A stretch of DNA of 64,000 nt, from positions 62,001 to 126,000 of the forward strand of contig PLCS01000004.1 in the NCBI GenBank assembly GCA_003134855.1, read 5' to 3'. Shown one piece after another: positions 27,112-36,577 of the stretch (positions are counted from its first letter, which is position 1; each line of letters opens with the position of its first letter). The notes beneath the pieces were generated by a model. The model saw only the letters and a list, made by a program, of their open reading frames with translations. It was not told the DNA's origin and made no database searches. The translations under genes and the position numbers were made by a program. This stretch comes from Acidobacteriaceae bacterium (GTDB lineage: Bacteria > Acidobacteriota > Terriglobia > Terriglobales > Acidobacteriaceae).

Positions 27112-27587
27112 GAGCTTCCAGTCGCTTTACGTTTTGGATCAAAAGCGCGCAGGCGCTGGCGCTGGCTGTAGCTGTCTGTATTTCGCTGGGCGCGACGGAC
27201 TCAGGCTCACGGGTCAATAACCTGAGCCATCGGCTGATGTGCCAATGCGGTTGCGCGCAACTGCTGGGCGAGTGCGACCATATGGGCTGCCCATCCCGCG
27301 AACCGGAAATGGCAGAGCTGAAGGCAGCCATTGCCTCAGGCATGAGCGACAAGGAGATCTTCGCCGCCTTCTCCGCCAAGTACGGCGCGGTGGTGCTGGC
27401 CGCGCCAACAACTCATGGCTTTGACCTGGTGGCCTGGATTGCGCCCTTCGCGGTCTTCGCGGCGGCGCTGCTGGGCACGATTCTTCTGGTGCGCAGATGG
27501 TCGGTGGGCAAGACGCAGAGCGAAGCTCCAGCCTCCGATCCGGCCATGGACGCGCTCAGGGAAAAGATTCGCCGGGAGACGGAATAG
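27108..27587 (+). CDS. ccmH: Cytochrome c biogenesis protein CcmH
   Basis: 159 aa. Signal-anchor (ALALAVAVCISLG), a periplasmic redox motif and a C-terminal membrane helix (IAPFAVFAAALLGTILLV). The usual LRCxxC is replaced by LMCQCGCAQLLGECDHMGC, a multi-cysteine variant. MAELKAAIASGMSDKEIFAAFSAKYG is the three-helix CcmH fold. Start ATG 27108 inside the ccmF stop. The last codons and the stop (GAATAG) run into a GGGAATAGG repeat, so the C-terminus may have been reshaped by it. Confidence 0.88.
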   Translation: MRASSRFTFWIKSAQALALAVAVCISLGATDSGSRVNNLSHRLMCQCGCAQLLGECDHMGCPSREPEMAELKAAIASGMSDKEIFAAFSAKYGAVVLAAPTTHGFDLVAWIAPFAVFAAALLGTILLVRRWSVGKTQSEAPASDPAMDALREKIRRETE

Positions 27588-27612
27588 GGACTAGGGAATA
27601 GGGAATAGGGCT
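27583..27612. repeat. GGGAATAGG low-complexity repeat
   Basis: GAATAGGGACTAGGGAATAGGGAATAGGG (given by its unit GGGAATA): nearly tandem 7-base units starting in the ccmH stop codon. Also at 39446-39475 (opposite strand) and 43566-43603. Confidence 0.6.
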
Positions 27613-27629
27613 ATGGAGGTCTTTGCTTT

Positions 27630-27908
27630 ATGACGCCGACATTGGGACTGATTTGCGGAATACTATTGTTGTTTGTGCTCTTCGTATACACCTTCTGGCC
27701 GGAGAACGTCTTCGCAAGCCAGCGCCAAAAGACGCGGCTGGACTATCTGCTGGAGCGCAAGGAACAGCTTTACGAAAATCTGCGCGACCTGAACTTCGAG
27801 TTCAAGGCGGGCAAGTATCCTGAAGAAGACTTTGTCGTCCAGCGGGCGCAGTTGGAAAATGAGACGGCGCAGTTGCTGGGCGAAATTGAGCTTTTGCAGC
27901 GGGCGTGA
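27630..27908 (+). CDS. Short CcmI-like membrane protein
   Basis: 92 aa. One N-terminal helix (LGLICGILLLFVLFVYTFW) followed by a coiled coil (RLDYLLERKEQLYENLRDLNFEFKAGKYPEEDF) which matches the membrane-proximal part of CcmI/CycH: 'L-x-D-L-x-x-E-x-x-x-G-K-x-x-x-x-D-F'. The TPR domain of full CcmI is missing. Third gene of the ccmF-ccmH cluster, 42 bases downstream, so a role in c-type cytochrome maturation is likely by context. Confidence 0.75.
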   Translation: MTPTLGLICGILLLFVLFVYTFWPENVFASQRQKTRLDYLLERKEQLYENLRDLNFEFKAGKYPEEDFVVQRAQLENETAQLLGEIELLQRA

Positions 27909-27939
27909 GCGTAACCGAATTTAGGCGTCCAAGAATCAG

Positions 27940-28006
27940 TCCGGTTGTGATTTATAGTTTCCCACCCTAGCCGCAAAAACAAGAACCGGCGAGGGTGGGG
28001 CACCCA
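27940..28006. repeat. Hairpin repeat, family 2 (reverse orientation)
   Basis: CCGGTTGTGATTTATAGTTT, CCCACCCTAGCCG, loop AAAAACAAGAA, CCGGCGAGGGTGGGGCACCC. Stem CCCACCCT(A)GCCG / CGGCGAGGGTGGG. Confidence 0.65.
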
Positions 28007-28041
28007 GAATTCATAGAAACCGAAAGAGGTTTTTTCTGACG

Positions 28042-29307
28042 ATGAAATTGACTCCAATGATTTTTCGCATGATTGCCATGAGCCTGCTGCTCACGGGCTC
28101 GCTGGCGCAGGCCGCACAAGTCACCGGCACGGTAACCAACAAAACCACTGGCAAGCCCGCCGCGGGCGACACTGTCGTGCTGGTGGACGTGCAAGCCGGC
28201 ATGAATGAGGCCGCCAAGGCCACCACTGACGCCCATGGGCACTATTCGCTAAACGAACCGGGCAGCGGTCCTTACCTGGTGCGAGTCACTCACCAGGGCG
28301 CGGGCTACTTCATCGCCGCTCCGCAGGGCAGCGGGCCGGGCGACATCACGGTCTATGACGTGGCCGCCAAGGTGGATGGAGTCGGCATCGATGAGGATGT
28401 GATTGGGGTAGTGGATACCACGGGCGGTCAGCTTCGCGTCGTGGAGCGCTACGCCGTCCATAACGCCAGTATGCCGCCGCGCACGCAATGGACGCCGCGC
28501 ACCTTTGAGATTGTGCTACCGGATGGGGCAGTGGTGGACGGCGTCAGCGGACAGCGGCCGGGAGGGCTGGCGACTACCGTCAAGCTGGACCCGGACGGGC
28601 CCAAAGGCCATTACTCCTTCAACTTTCCCATCCAGCCCGACAACGCCGACAAAGGCACGCTCTTCCAAATCGAATATGAACTGCCTTACAGCGGCAAACT
28701 CACCTTCCATCCCCAGGTATCGATCCCGGCCAGAACCGTGTGGGTGATGATGCCCAAGAGCATGACCTTTACCGCGGGCGCGGGATCGAACTTCCAGTCG
28801 TCTCCACAGGACCCCGCCTTTCAAACCTACGTGGCCCGCAACGCTTTTCCCGGCAAGGCGCTGGAGTTTACCGTTTCGGGTAGCGGCGCACTGCCCCGCG
28901 ACGACCAGAGCGGGCAGGGTGGACAGGGCGGCCAGCAGCCAGCCTCCGGCATGGGCGGCCAGGAGGCCGGCGCTCCCGGCGCGCAGCCCGGCGGCGGCAT
29001 CGGCAATCCCATCAACACGCCCGACCCTCTCAGTAAGTACAAAGGCTGGATTCTGGGCGGACTGGCGCTGCTGATGGTCGTTACCGCGGCCTTCCTGCTG
29101 CGCAAACCGACAGCGGTCGCGGCCTTCGACGCCGGGGTTGCACAGCCGCCCGTGGCCAAGGGCGCGGCGCTGCTGAATGCGCTCAAGGAAGAACTCTTCG
29201 CGCTGGAGAGTGAGAAGATCGCCGGCACGCTGGCTCCGGACGAGTATGCAAAGCTCAAAACGGCACTGGAAACGATCTTGAAACGCGCATTAAAACGCGC
29301 CTCATAA
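28042..29307 (+). CDS. Exported membrane protein with carboxypeptidase-regulatory-like domain
   Basis: 421 aa. Signal peptide ending at QAAQ (about residue 28), then a CarboxypepD_reg-like beta-sandwich (VTGTVTNKTTGKPAAGDTVVLVD ... HYSLNEPGSGPYLVRVTHQG, residues about 30-100), a second beta domain, a G/Q/P-rich linker (GQGGQGGQQPASGMGG), one membrane helix (WILGGLALLMVVTAAFLL) and a cytosolic coiled coil ending in EEL..LE..YAKLK, which resembles the coiled coil of the CcmI-like protein upstream. Probably part of the ccm transcription unit; the exact role is unknown. Confidence 0.78.
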   Translation: MKLTPMIFRMIAMSLLLTGSLAQAAQVTGTVTNKTTGKPAAGDTVVLVDVQAGMNEAAKATTDAHGHYSLNEPGSGPYLVRVTHQGAGYFIAAPQGSGPGDITVYDVAAKVDGVGIDEDVIGVVDTTGGQLRVVERYAVHNASMPPRTQWTPRTFEIVLPDGAVVDGVSGQRPGGLATTVKLDPDGPKGHYSFNFPIQPDNADKGTLFQIEYELPYSGKLTFHPQVSIPARTVWVMMPKSMTFTAGAGSNFQSSPQDPAFQTYVARNAFPGKALEFTVSGSGALPRDDQSGQGGQGGQQPASGMGGQEAGAPGAQPGGGIGNPINTPDPLSKYKGWILGGLALLMVVTAAFLLRKPTAVAAFDAGVAQPPVAKGAALLNALKEELFALESEKIAGTLAPDEYAKLKTALETILKRALKRAS

Positions 29308-29460
29308 ACGCTCTTGTCGGCCCCGTCCCCGGCGGGTAATCGCCTCACGCCGGATGAGGGAACGAGAGTGCTCTGTTCCAACCCGTCCGGATGCGATAAA
29401 CTCATGCGGGTACGCTGTATGCAATTGCCGATTTTCAACCACAGGGAGGAAACATAGAAA

Positions 29461-30021
29461 TTGGGAAAAAGCATGGTCCCGAAGAAGCTGTTTTTCACCA
29501 AGGGCGTAGGCAAACACAAGGAGCGTTTGACCTCCTTTGAGCTGGCGCTTCGGGATGCGGGGATTGCCTCGCAGAATCTGGTGCGCGTTTCATCCATCTT
29601 TCCGCCGCGCTGCAAGATGATCACGCGCAAGGAAGGCCTCACCTACCTGCACCCCGGCGAGGTGGTTTTTTCGGTCATCGCGGAGAACTCGACGCGCGAG
29701 CCGCACCGCCTGCTGGTTTCCAGCATCGGCGTGGCCATCCCCGCGGATAAAAACACCTACGGCTACCTGAGCGAGCATCACAGCTTTGGCGAAACCGAGG
29801 ATCAGGCCGGCGAATATGCCGAGGAACTGGCCGCCGAGATGCTGGCCACCACGCTGGATGTGGAGTTCGATCCGGACAAAAGCTGGGATGAGAAGAAGGA
29901 GATTTACCGTATCTCCAACAAGATTGTCCGCACCAGCAACGTGACGCAATCGGCGATGGGCGACAAGCGTGGCCTGTGGACTACCACGATCGCCGCTGCC
30001 GTGCTGATTCTGGACGAGTAG
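29461..30021 (+). CDS. Pyruvoyl-dependent arginine decarboxylase
   Basis: 186 aa. Converts arginine to agmatine. The proenzyme cleaves itself at a Ser-Ser bond to make a pyruvoyl group; the site is VRVSSIFPP (residues about 45-53). Other family marks: [36 protein letters not shown] and the C-terminal [13 protein letters not shown]. Small enzyme, typical of archaea, Chlamydiae and some bacteria. Start is TTG 29461 (GGAGG 11 bases upstream) or ATG 29473. Two downstream genes complete agmatine to putrescine. Confidence 0.92.
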   Translation: MGKSMVPKKLFFTKGVGKHKERLTSFELALRDAGIASQNLVRVSSIFPPRCKMITRKEGLTYLHPGEVVFSVIAENSTREPHRLLVSSIGVAIPADKNTYGYLSEHHSFGETEDQAGEYAEELAAEMLATTLDVEFDPDKSWDEKKEIYRISNKIVRTSNVTQSAMGDKRGLWTTTIAAAVLILDE

Positions 30022-30098
30022 GGTCGCATCCGGCAGCGGCAAGGTAGGCCAATTCCGCTGGGCGGGGTTGGCCTTGCTGCGTCTTCCACAGAATTTCC

Positions 30099-30159
30099 GT
30101 GCCCCATCCTTTTCACGTTCTGTGTGAAAAGGGTGGGATACCACGAACCTGAACCGGCC
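30099..30159. repeat. Hairpin repeat, family 2
   Basis: GTGCCCCATCC, stem CTTTTCAC / GTGAAAAG around the loop GTTCTGT, then GGGTGGGATACCACGAACCT and GAACCGG. It lies between the arginine decarboxylase and aguB. Confidence 0.75.
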
Positions 30160-30188
30160 TCGTTTGTGAGTAAGATAGTCTTCAGCCT

Positions 30189-31130
30189 ATGACGAATTCA
30201 CGCAAATTCAACGTGGGGCTTGTGCAGATGCGCATGGGCGCGGACCCGGAGGCCAACTTCGCCGCCGCGGTCGAGCACATCCGCGAGGCGGCGCGGCTGG
30301 GCGTGAAGATCGTCTGCCTGCCGGAGCTCTTTCGCACGCAGTACTTCTGCCAGCGCGAGGATTTGCGGCTCTTCGATCTGGCCGAGCCGATTCCCGGCCC
30401 CTCGACGGCGCGCCTCTCCGAGGTGGCTCGCGAGTTGCGGGTTGCCATCATTGCATCGCTCTTTGAGCGCCGCGCGCCGGGGCTTTACCACAACACGGCG
30501 GTCACCTTGAACGCCGATGGGGCCATCGCCAGCGTCTATCGCAAGATGCACATTCCCGACGATCCCCTCTTCTACGAAAAGTATTACTTCGCGCCCGGCG
30601 ATCTGGGTTTTCAGGCCGTGGATTTGGCTTTTGGCCGCGTAGGCACGCTGGTCTGCTGGGATCAGTGGTATCCCGAAGCCGCGCGGCTCACCGCTCTTCA
30701 AGGCGCTGAGGCGCTGTTCTATCCCACCGCCATCGGCTGGCATCCGGCGGAGAAGGCCGAGTTTGGCGCGGCGCAGGTTGAGGCCTGGCAGACCATTCAG
30801 CGCTCCCACGCCATCGCCAACGGCGTCTATGTGGCCGCGGTCAACCGCGTGGGAATCGAGCATGGCGACGTTTCCGGAAATCGTGCTACCGGCGCGGGCA
30901 TCGAGTTTTGGGGTGGCAGCTTCCTGGCCGATCCCTTCGGCCGCATCATTGCCAAAGCCTCGCAAGACACCGAGGAAATTCTAGTTGGCGAGATTGACCT
31001 CGGCCTCATCGAAGAGACGCGCCGCAACTGGCCCTTTCTGCGCGACCGCCGCATCGACGCATACGAACCGATCACCAAGCGCTTTCTCGATCCGGTGAAC
31101 GCGTGGCCCGCGGAAGGAGATTCTAAATAA
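30189..31130 (+). CDS. aguB: N-carbamoylputrescine amidase
   Basis: 313 aa nitrilase-superfamily hydrolase. The Glu-Lys-Cys triad is visible: E in CLPELFRTQYF, K in YRKMHIPDDPLFYEKYYF, C in LVCWDQWYPEAARL. FYEKYYFAPGD and GWHPAEKAEFG are typical for N-carbamoylputrescine amidases rather than beta-ureidopropionases. The TAA stop abuts the ATG of aguA, so both are co-translated. Role: N-carbamoylputrescine to putrescine, CO2 and ammonia, in the cytoplasm. Confidence 0.93.
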   Translation: MTNSRKFNVGLVQMRMGADPEANFAAAVEHIREAARLGVKIVCLPELFRTQYFCQREDLRLFDLAEPIPGPSTARLSEVARELRVAIIASLFERRAPGLYHNTAVTLNADGAIASVYRKMHIPDDPLFYEKYYFAPGDLGFQAVDLAFGRVGTLVCWDQWYPEAARLTALQGAEALFYPTAIGWHPAEKAEFGAAQVEAWQTIQRSHAIANGVYVAAVNRVGIEHGDVSGNRATGAGIEFWGGSFLADPFGRIIAKASQDTEEILVGEIDLGLIEETRRNWPFLRDRRIDAYEPITKRFLDPVNAWPAEGDSK

Positions 31131-32677
<1,547 letters not shown>

Positions 32678-32679
32678 GC

Positions 32680-33165
32680 TTAGCTCCGGGTCAATCTTCT
32701 GATTCGCGCCGCTTCCGTGGGCCACTTATCGGCTAACTCGGCATAACTTCCGCCGCGGTAATCGGCATAGTCGAAGCCGGGAGTCACCGTGCAGCCGAGC
32801 AGTGCGAACTTGCCATCACCTACCAGCCGCGCGCCTTGCCACACCCCAGCGGGAACCACGAGTTGCACGCACTGCCCTGCCGTCAACTCCTGTCCAAGAG
32901 TAAAAAGCGTGGAGCGCCCATCGGGATAAAGTTGCAGCATTTCCACCGGATCGCCTAAATAAAAGTGAAAGACTTCGTCGGAGACAAGACAGTGCATCTC
33001 CGAGAAGGTTCCCGGCTCTAGCAGATAGTAGATCGCCGTGCCGATGGAGCGCGGACCACGCGAAAGCTCGACTCTCTCAGCAGCGACATAGGTCTGCCTG
33101 AAGAAGCCGCCCTCGCAGGGGTGCGGCTCCAGCTTCAGCAGCGATTTGATCTCGTCGGCGGTCAT
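32680..33165 (-). CDS. Cupin, DUF985 family
   Basis: 161 aa. PHPCEGGFFRQTYVA, GTAIYYLLEPGTFSEMHCL, DEVFHFYLGDPVEM, AGVWQGARLV and the C-terminal VTPGFDYADYRGG are the DUF985 cupin pattern; His/Glu for a metal are present. Function of the family is unknown (sugar epimerase-like fold). ATG 33165 with CAGGAAG upstream. A much longer open frame continues upstream but only antisense to purB. Divergent from the glutaredoxin gene over 42 bases. Confidence 0.85.
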   Translation of the reverse strand: MTADEIKSLLKLEPHPCEGGFFRQTYVAAERVELSRGPRSIGTAIYYLLEPGTFSEMHCLVSDEVFHFYLGDPVEMLQLYPDGRSTLFTLGQELTAGQCVQLVVPAGVWQGARLVGDGKFALLGCTVTPGFDYADYRGGSYAELADKWPTEAARIRRLTRS

Positions 33166-33195
33166 TCTTCCTGATCGTAGCAGCGTGGACCCGCG

Positions 33196-33201
33196 TAGAA
33201 T
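33196..33201 (+). promoter_or_regulatory. -10-like hexamer, leaderless geometry, glutaredoxin gene
   Basis: TAGAAT, six bases (GATCCC), ATG 33208. On the other strand TACGAT (33174-33179) may serve the cupin gene. Confidence 0.45.
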
Positions 33202-33207
33202 GATCCC

Positions 33208-33465
33208 ATGAAGGTGCAAATGTATGGCGTCTCCTGGTGCGGGGATTGCCGTGCGGCGCGAAAGTTCCTCACCTCGCACGGCGTCGAGTTCACCGAGATC
33301 GACATTGACCGCGACCGTGAGGCCTCGGCCGAGCTTGTGCGCCGCGTCGGCAAGCGGGCCGTTCCGCAACTGGTGATCGACGGAGAGTGGTTCCAGCCCT
33401 ACAAGCCGGGACGCGGGCTGCTGGAGGATGAACTCCACGAGCGGCTGGGGATTCCTCGCGCCTGA
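33208..33465 (+). CDS. Glutaredoxin/NrdH-like thiol oxidoreductase
   Basis: 85 aa thioredoxin-fold protein with active site CGDC (WCGDCRAAR, residues about 10-18), cis-Pro in KRAVPQLVID and a trailing LLEDELHERLG helix. CGDC is also seen in mycoredoxin-like proteins. Cytoplasmic. Start codon lies six bases after TAGAAT. Followed 69 bases later by purB. Confidence 0.9.
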   Translation: MKVQMYGVSWCGDCRAARKFLTSHGVEFTEIDIDRDREASAELVRRVGKRAVPQLVIDGEWFQPYKPGRGLLEDELHERLGIPRA

Positions 33466-33534
33466 GTGTCTTTCCCTCGTACAATAAAGAGTTGGAGCAG
33501 GGCCGCGGAATGCGGCTCTGGCAAGGAGCTTCCG

Positions 33535-34845
33535 TTGATCGACCGCTATACACGCCCGGCGATGGGCCGCATCTGGACTGAAGAGAACAAATACCGCTAC
33601 TGGCTCCAGGTGGAGTCGGCGGCCAGCACCGTGCTGGCCGAGGACGGCGTGATTCCCGCCGCCGCCGCCGAGGCCATCGCCACGAAGGCAAGCTTTTCCG
33701 TCGCACGCATTCAGGAGATCGAAGCCGAGGTCAAGCACGACGTGATCGCCTTCACCACCGCGGTCGCCGAGACGCTCAAAGACCAGGGGCTGGACGCCGA
33801 GTCCCGATGGCTGCACTATGGGCTGACCTCCAACGACATTGTGGACACCGCGCAGGCGCTTCAGGTTGCCGAGGCCTCGGCGCTGCTCCGCGCCGGCCTC
33901 ATGGGTATGCTCGTCGTGCTCCGCCGGCGCGCCGTCGAGTTCAAGCACACGCCCACCATCGGCCGCACCCACGGCATTCACGCCGAGCCGACCACCTTCG
34001 GCCTCAAGCTGCTCAACTGGTACGCCGAGATGGAGCGCAATCTCACCCGCTTTGACGCGGCCGCCGAGGAGATGCGCGTCGGCAAGCTCTCCGGCGCGGT
34101 GGGCACTTTTGGTCACCTCAAACCTGAACACGAAGAAAAAATCTGCGCGCGGCTCGGCCTCAAGCCCGCGCCGGTGGCCACGCAAGTGATCCAGCGCGAC
34201 CGCCATGCGGCCTACATTTCAACACTGGCAATCATCGCCAGCACGCTGGACAAGATCGCCGTCGAAGTCCGACACCTGCAACGCACCGAAGTGCGTGAGG
34301 CGCAGGAGTACTTCAGCGAGAAGCAAAAAGGCTCCTCGGCGATGCCGCACAAAAAGAATCCCATCACCAGCGAGCAGATCAGCGGCCTCGCGCGCGTTCT
34401 TCGCGGCAACGCACAAGCGGCCTTTGAGAACATTCCGCTCTGGCACGAGCGGGACATTTCCCACTCCTCGGTCGAGCGCATCATCTTCCCCGACTCGACG
34501 ATTCTGGTGGACTACTTGCTGGCCAAGACCACCGACCTGATCGACCGCCTGCTCGTCTATCCAGAGCGCATGAAGAAGAACCTGGAAAGCACCGGCGGCC
34601 TGATCTTCAGCGGCCAGTTGCTGCTCGATCTCTCCGAAGCCGGAATGATGCGCGAAGATGCGTACCGGCTGGTACAGTCGCACGCGATGCGCTCATGGAA
34701 GGAAGACTTGATCTTCCGCGACGAAGTGGCAAAGGACGCGGCAATCACCGCGCTGCTCAACCCGGAAAAGCTGGCCCAAACCTTCGACTACACGCGGCAG
34801 TTGGGCAATGTGGACGCAATCTTCAAGCGGGTGCTGGGGGAGTAG
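33535..34845 (+). CDS. purB: Adenylosuccinate lyase
   Basis: 436 aa fumarase/aspartase-superfamily enzyme of purine synthesis (SAICAR and adenylosuccinate cleavage). LIDRYTRPAMGRIWTEENKY is the family N-terminus, so TTG 33535, with AAGGAGC upstream, is the start although the frame is open further up. TSNDIVDTAQALQ, IGRTHGIHAEPTTFG and the signature loop GSSAMPHKKNPITSEQ are all present. -10-like TACAAT at about 33480. Confidence 0.97.
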   Translation: MIDRYTRPAMGRIWTEENKYRYWLQVESAASTVLAEDGVIPAAAAEAIATKASFSVARIQEIEAEVKHDVIAFTTAVAETLKDQGLDAESRWLHYGLTSNDIVDTAQALQVAEASALLRAGLMGMLVVLRRRAVEFKHTPTIGRTHGIHAEPTTFGLKLLNWYAEMERNLTRFDAAAEEMRVGKLSGAVGTFGHLKPEHEEKICARLGLKPAPVATQVIQRDRHAAYISTLAIIASTLDKIAVEVRHLQRTEVREAQEYFSEKQKGSSAMPHKKNPITSEQISGLARVLRGNAQAAFENIPLWHERDISHSSVERIIFPDSTILVDYLLAKTTDLIDRLLVYPERMKKNLESTGGLIFSGQLLLDLSEAGMMREDAYRLVQSHAMRSWKEDLIFRDEVAKDAAITALLNPEKLAQTFDYTRQLGNVDAIFKRVLGE

Positions 34846-34868
34846 CAAGGATGCAGCATGTCCAGGAA

Positions 34869-34961
34869 TCCGCGCCGTAGGCGCAGAGGTTGTTAGCCCC
34901 GCGCTTCAGCGTGGGGTGGGCGCAACCAACATAACGATTCGGAGCCCCGTAGGGACGGTGC
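34869..34961. repeat. REP (family 3) upstream of the RAYT gene
   Basis: CCGCGCCGTAGGCGC, CCCCGCGCTTCAGCGTGGGG and GCCCCGTAGGGACGGTGC; it ends four bases before the transposase ATG. Confidence 0.85.
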
Positions 34962-34964
34962 ACT

Positions 34965-35399
34965 ATGGCCCACACGTACGCGTGCAATTTCATTCATTGT
35001 GTTTTCAGCACCAAAGAGCGCCGCTCGCTCATTCCTGCCGCCCGCACCGCTGAACTCTATGCCTACCTGGGCGGCATTGCGCGCGGTGAGGGCTTCTCGC
35101 TCATCGCCGCAGGCGGAACGGCCAATCACGTTCATTTGTTGTTTGACTTGCCGGCGACTTCTTCCCTGGCCCATGCCGTTCAGAAGCTCAAAGGAAGCTC
35201 TTCCCGGTGGATGGGAGATGGCTTTTCCTGGCAGGAAGGATACGGAGCGTTCAGTGTCAGTCCCTCGCAGGTTGAGGTTGTAAAGGAGTACATTCAAAAT
35301 CAGGAAGAGCATCACCGCAAACGCGATTTTGAGCAGGAATTTGTCGCTCTTCTACGCAATTGTGGAATCGTGTACGATGAACGCTATGTGTTTGGGTGA
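34965..35399 (+). CDS. REP-associated tyrosine transposase (RAYT, IS200-like)
   Basis: 144 aa Y1 HUH transposase of the TnpA_REP group. HUH motif HVHLL in ANHVHLLFDLP (residues about 61-71) and the catalytic Tyr in VVKEYIQNQEEHH (residue about 106). The N-terminus YACNFIHCVFSTKERRS is typical. It lies between an upstream REP and a reversed REP downstream, the arrangement known for RAYTs that act on their own repeats. Complete, no internal stop. Confidence 0.92.
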   Translation: MAHTYACNFIHCVFSTKERRSLIPAARTAELYAYLGGIARGEGFSLIAAGGTANHVHLLFDLPATSSLAHAVQKLKGSSSRWMGDGFSWQEGYGAFSVSPSQVEVVKEYIQNQEEHHRKRDFEQEFVALLRNCGIVYDERYVFG

Positions 35400-35403
35400 G
35401 CGG

Positions 35404-35505
35404 TATTTGCGCCGTCCCTACGGGACTCCGGCTTCTGCGGTATGGCCAGCTACCCCACGCTGAAGCGCGGGGCTAATAAACATTGCGCCTACGGCGCGGT
35501 CGCTT
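35404..35505. repeat. REP (family 3), inverted, downstream of the RAYT gene
   Basis: Reads GCGCCGTCCCTACGGGACTCC, then CCCCACGCTGAAGCGCGGGG, then GCGCCTACGGCGC: family 3 in reverse order and orientation relative to the upstream copy. Confidence 0.85.
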
Positions 35506-35565
35506 CAGCCCATAGCAAAGTCATGCGGAAGACGGGAGTAGCGGAACAATTCCTTGGAGGGGACA

Positions 35566-35811
35566 GTGACCGAATCCGAGATTCAATTTCTCAAAGAGAA
35601 TATCGACAATACAATTGAAATCGAAACAAGCGATGGCGAGCGGCTCGTTGTAAAAGTGCTATTCGTAACATGCGATAAAGAATACGACGAACACGAATTA
35701 ACCTATCAAGCTGTTTCCTCAAGCAGGCAAGAGTCTTATTTGAACCTCGAAAATGCGGGCGGCTATGTCTTGGATTTTGACAAGATCGAGTCGGTAAAAC
35801 CGCTCAGTTGA
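35566..35811 (+). CDS. Small hypothetical protein
   Basis: 81 aa, acidic, beta-strand-rich (NTIEIETSDGERLVVKVLFV, then YDEHELTYQAV). GTG 35566 is chosen because GGAGGGG ends five bases upstream; TTG 35554 is possible. A+T-richer than the neighbours and enclosed by REP copies, so it may have arrived with the RAYT locus. No family recognised. Confidence 0.6.
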   Translation: MTESEIQFLKENIDNTIEIETSDGERLVVKVLFVTCDKEYDEHELTYQAVSSSRQESYLNLENAGGYVLDFDKIESVKPLS

Positions 35812-35824
35812 AGTCGGCCAAGAA

Positions 35825-35914
35825 TCCGCGCCGTAGGCGCAGAGGTTGTTAGCCCCGCGCTTCAGCGTGGGGTAAGGGAACGCAACAATTGACGGGGAGT
35901 CCCGTAGGGACGGT
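35825..35914. repeat. REP (family 3) abutting ubiX
   Basis: CCGCGCCGTAGGCGCAGAGG, CCCCGCGCTTCAGCGTGGGG and GTCCCGTAGGGACGGTG, ending nine bases before the ubiX ATG. Confidence 0.8.
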
Positions 35915-35922
35915 GTTCATCC

Positions 35923-36513
35923 ATGAATCTCACTCTCGCACTCACCGGCGCATCGGGCGCGGTCTTTGGCCGCGAAATGCTGCGCGCGCTGGAGGCAGAT
36001 GAGCGCGTGGCCCGCGTTCACTTTGTGGCTTCGGAGAACTCGTTGCGGGTGATTGCCGATGAACTGGGCGTAAGCGGGCGGACCAACCTGCTGGAGAAGC
36101 TGCTCGGCGCGCCGCCCGCAAAAACCGTGCAGCACTCCGACACGGACATCGGCGCGGCCATTGCCAGCGGCAGCTATCCGTCAAACGGCATGATCGTACT
36201 TCCCTGCTCGATGGGCACGCTGGCAGCCATCGCCCACGGCCTGGCCAACTCGCTGATCGCCCGCGCCGCCGACGTGACGCTCAAGGAGCGCCGCCCGCTC
36301 GTGCTCTGCGTGCGCGAAACGCCCTTCAATCGCATCCATCTGCGCAACATGACGCTGGCCGCAGAAGCCGGCGCGGTCATCTTCCCCTGCATTCCGGCCT
36401 TCTACAACAAGCCCATCGACTCCACCGAGATGGCCCGTCAGTTCGTCTATCGCGTGCTGGCGCACATTGGCCTGCCGCAGCCGGGGGCGTTTGTCTGGAA
36501 AGCGGAAGAGTAG
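35923..36513 (+). CDS. ubiX: Flavin prenyltransferase UbiX
   Basis: 196 aa flavoprotein that makes prenylated FMN for UbiD-type decarboxylases. N-terminal ALTGASGAVFGREML binds the flavin phosphate; SGSYPSNGMIVLPCSMGTLAAIAHG and KERRPLVLCVRETPFNRIHL plus the C-terminal PAFYNKP complete the signature. No ubiD gene in the window. The start codon follows the REP directly and no ribosome site is apparent. Confidence 0.95.
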   Translation: MNLTLALTGASGAVFGREMLRALEADERVARVHFVASENSLRVIADELGVSGRTNLLEKLLGAPPAKTVQHSDTDIGAAIASGSYPSNGMIVLPCSMGTLAAIAHGLANSLIARAADVTLKERRPLVLCVRETPFNRIHLRNMTLAAEAGAVIFPCIPAFYNKPIDSTEMARQFVYRVLAHIGLPQPGAFVWKAEE

Positions 36514-36541
36514 CGAGCAGGTTACAGGGCTTTGATTTTAT

Positions 36542-36571
36542 TTGACATTCGCCCCGCCTCCCGTGGATACT
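36542..36571 (+). promoter_or_regulatory. Promoter of the met leader / metYX operon
   Basis: TTGACA (36542-36547), 18-base spacer, GATACT (36566-36571); the leader-peptide ATG follows after six bases, so the transcript is probably leaderless. Confidence 0.65.
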
Positions 36572-36577
36572 ATTTTC

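Noticed and set aside
33166-34206. N-terminal extension of the cupin frame to 508 aa
   Set aside because: The extension is antisense to purB and the glutaredoxin gene; only the last 161 residues match a family and have a ribosome site.
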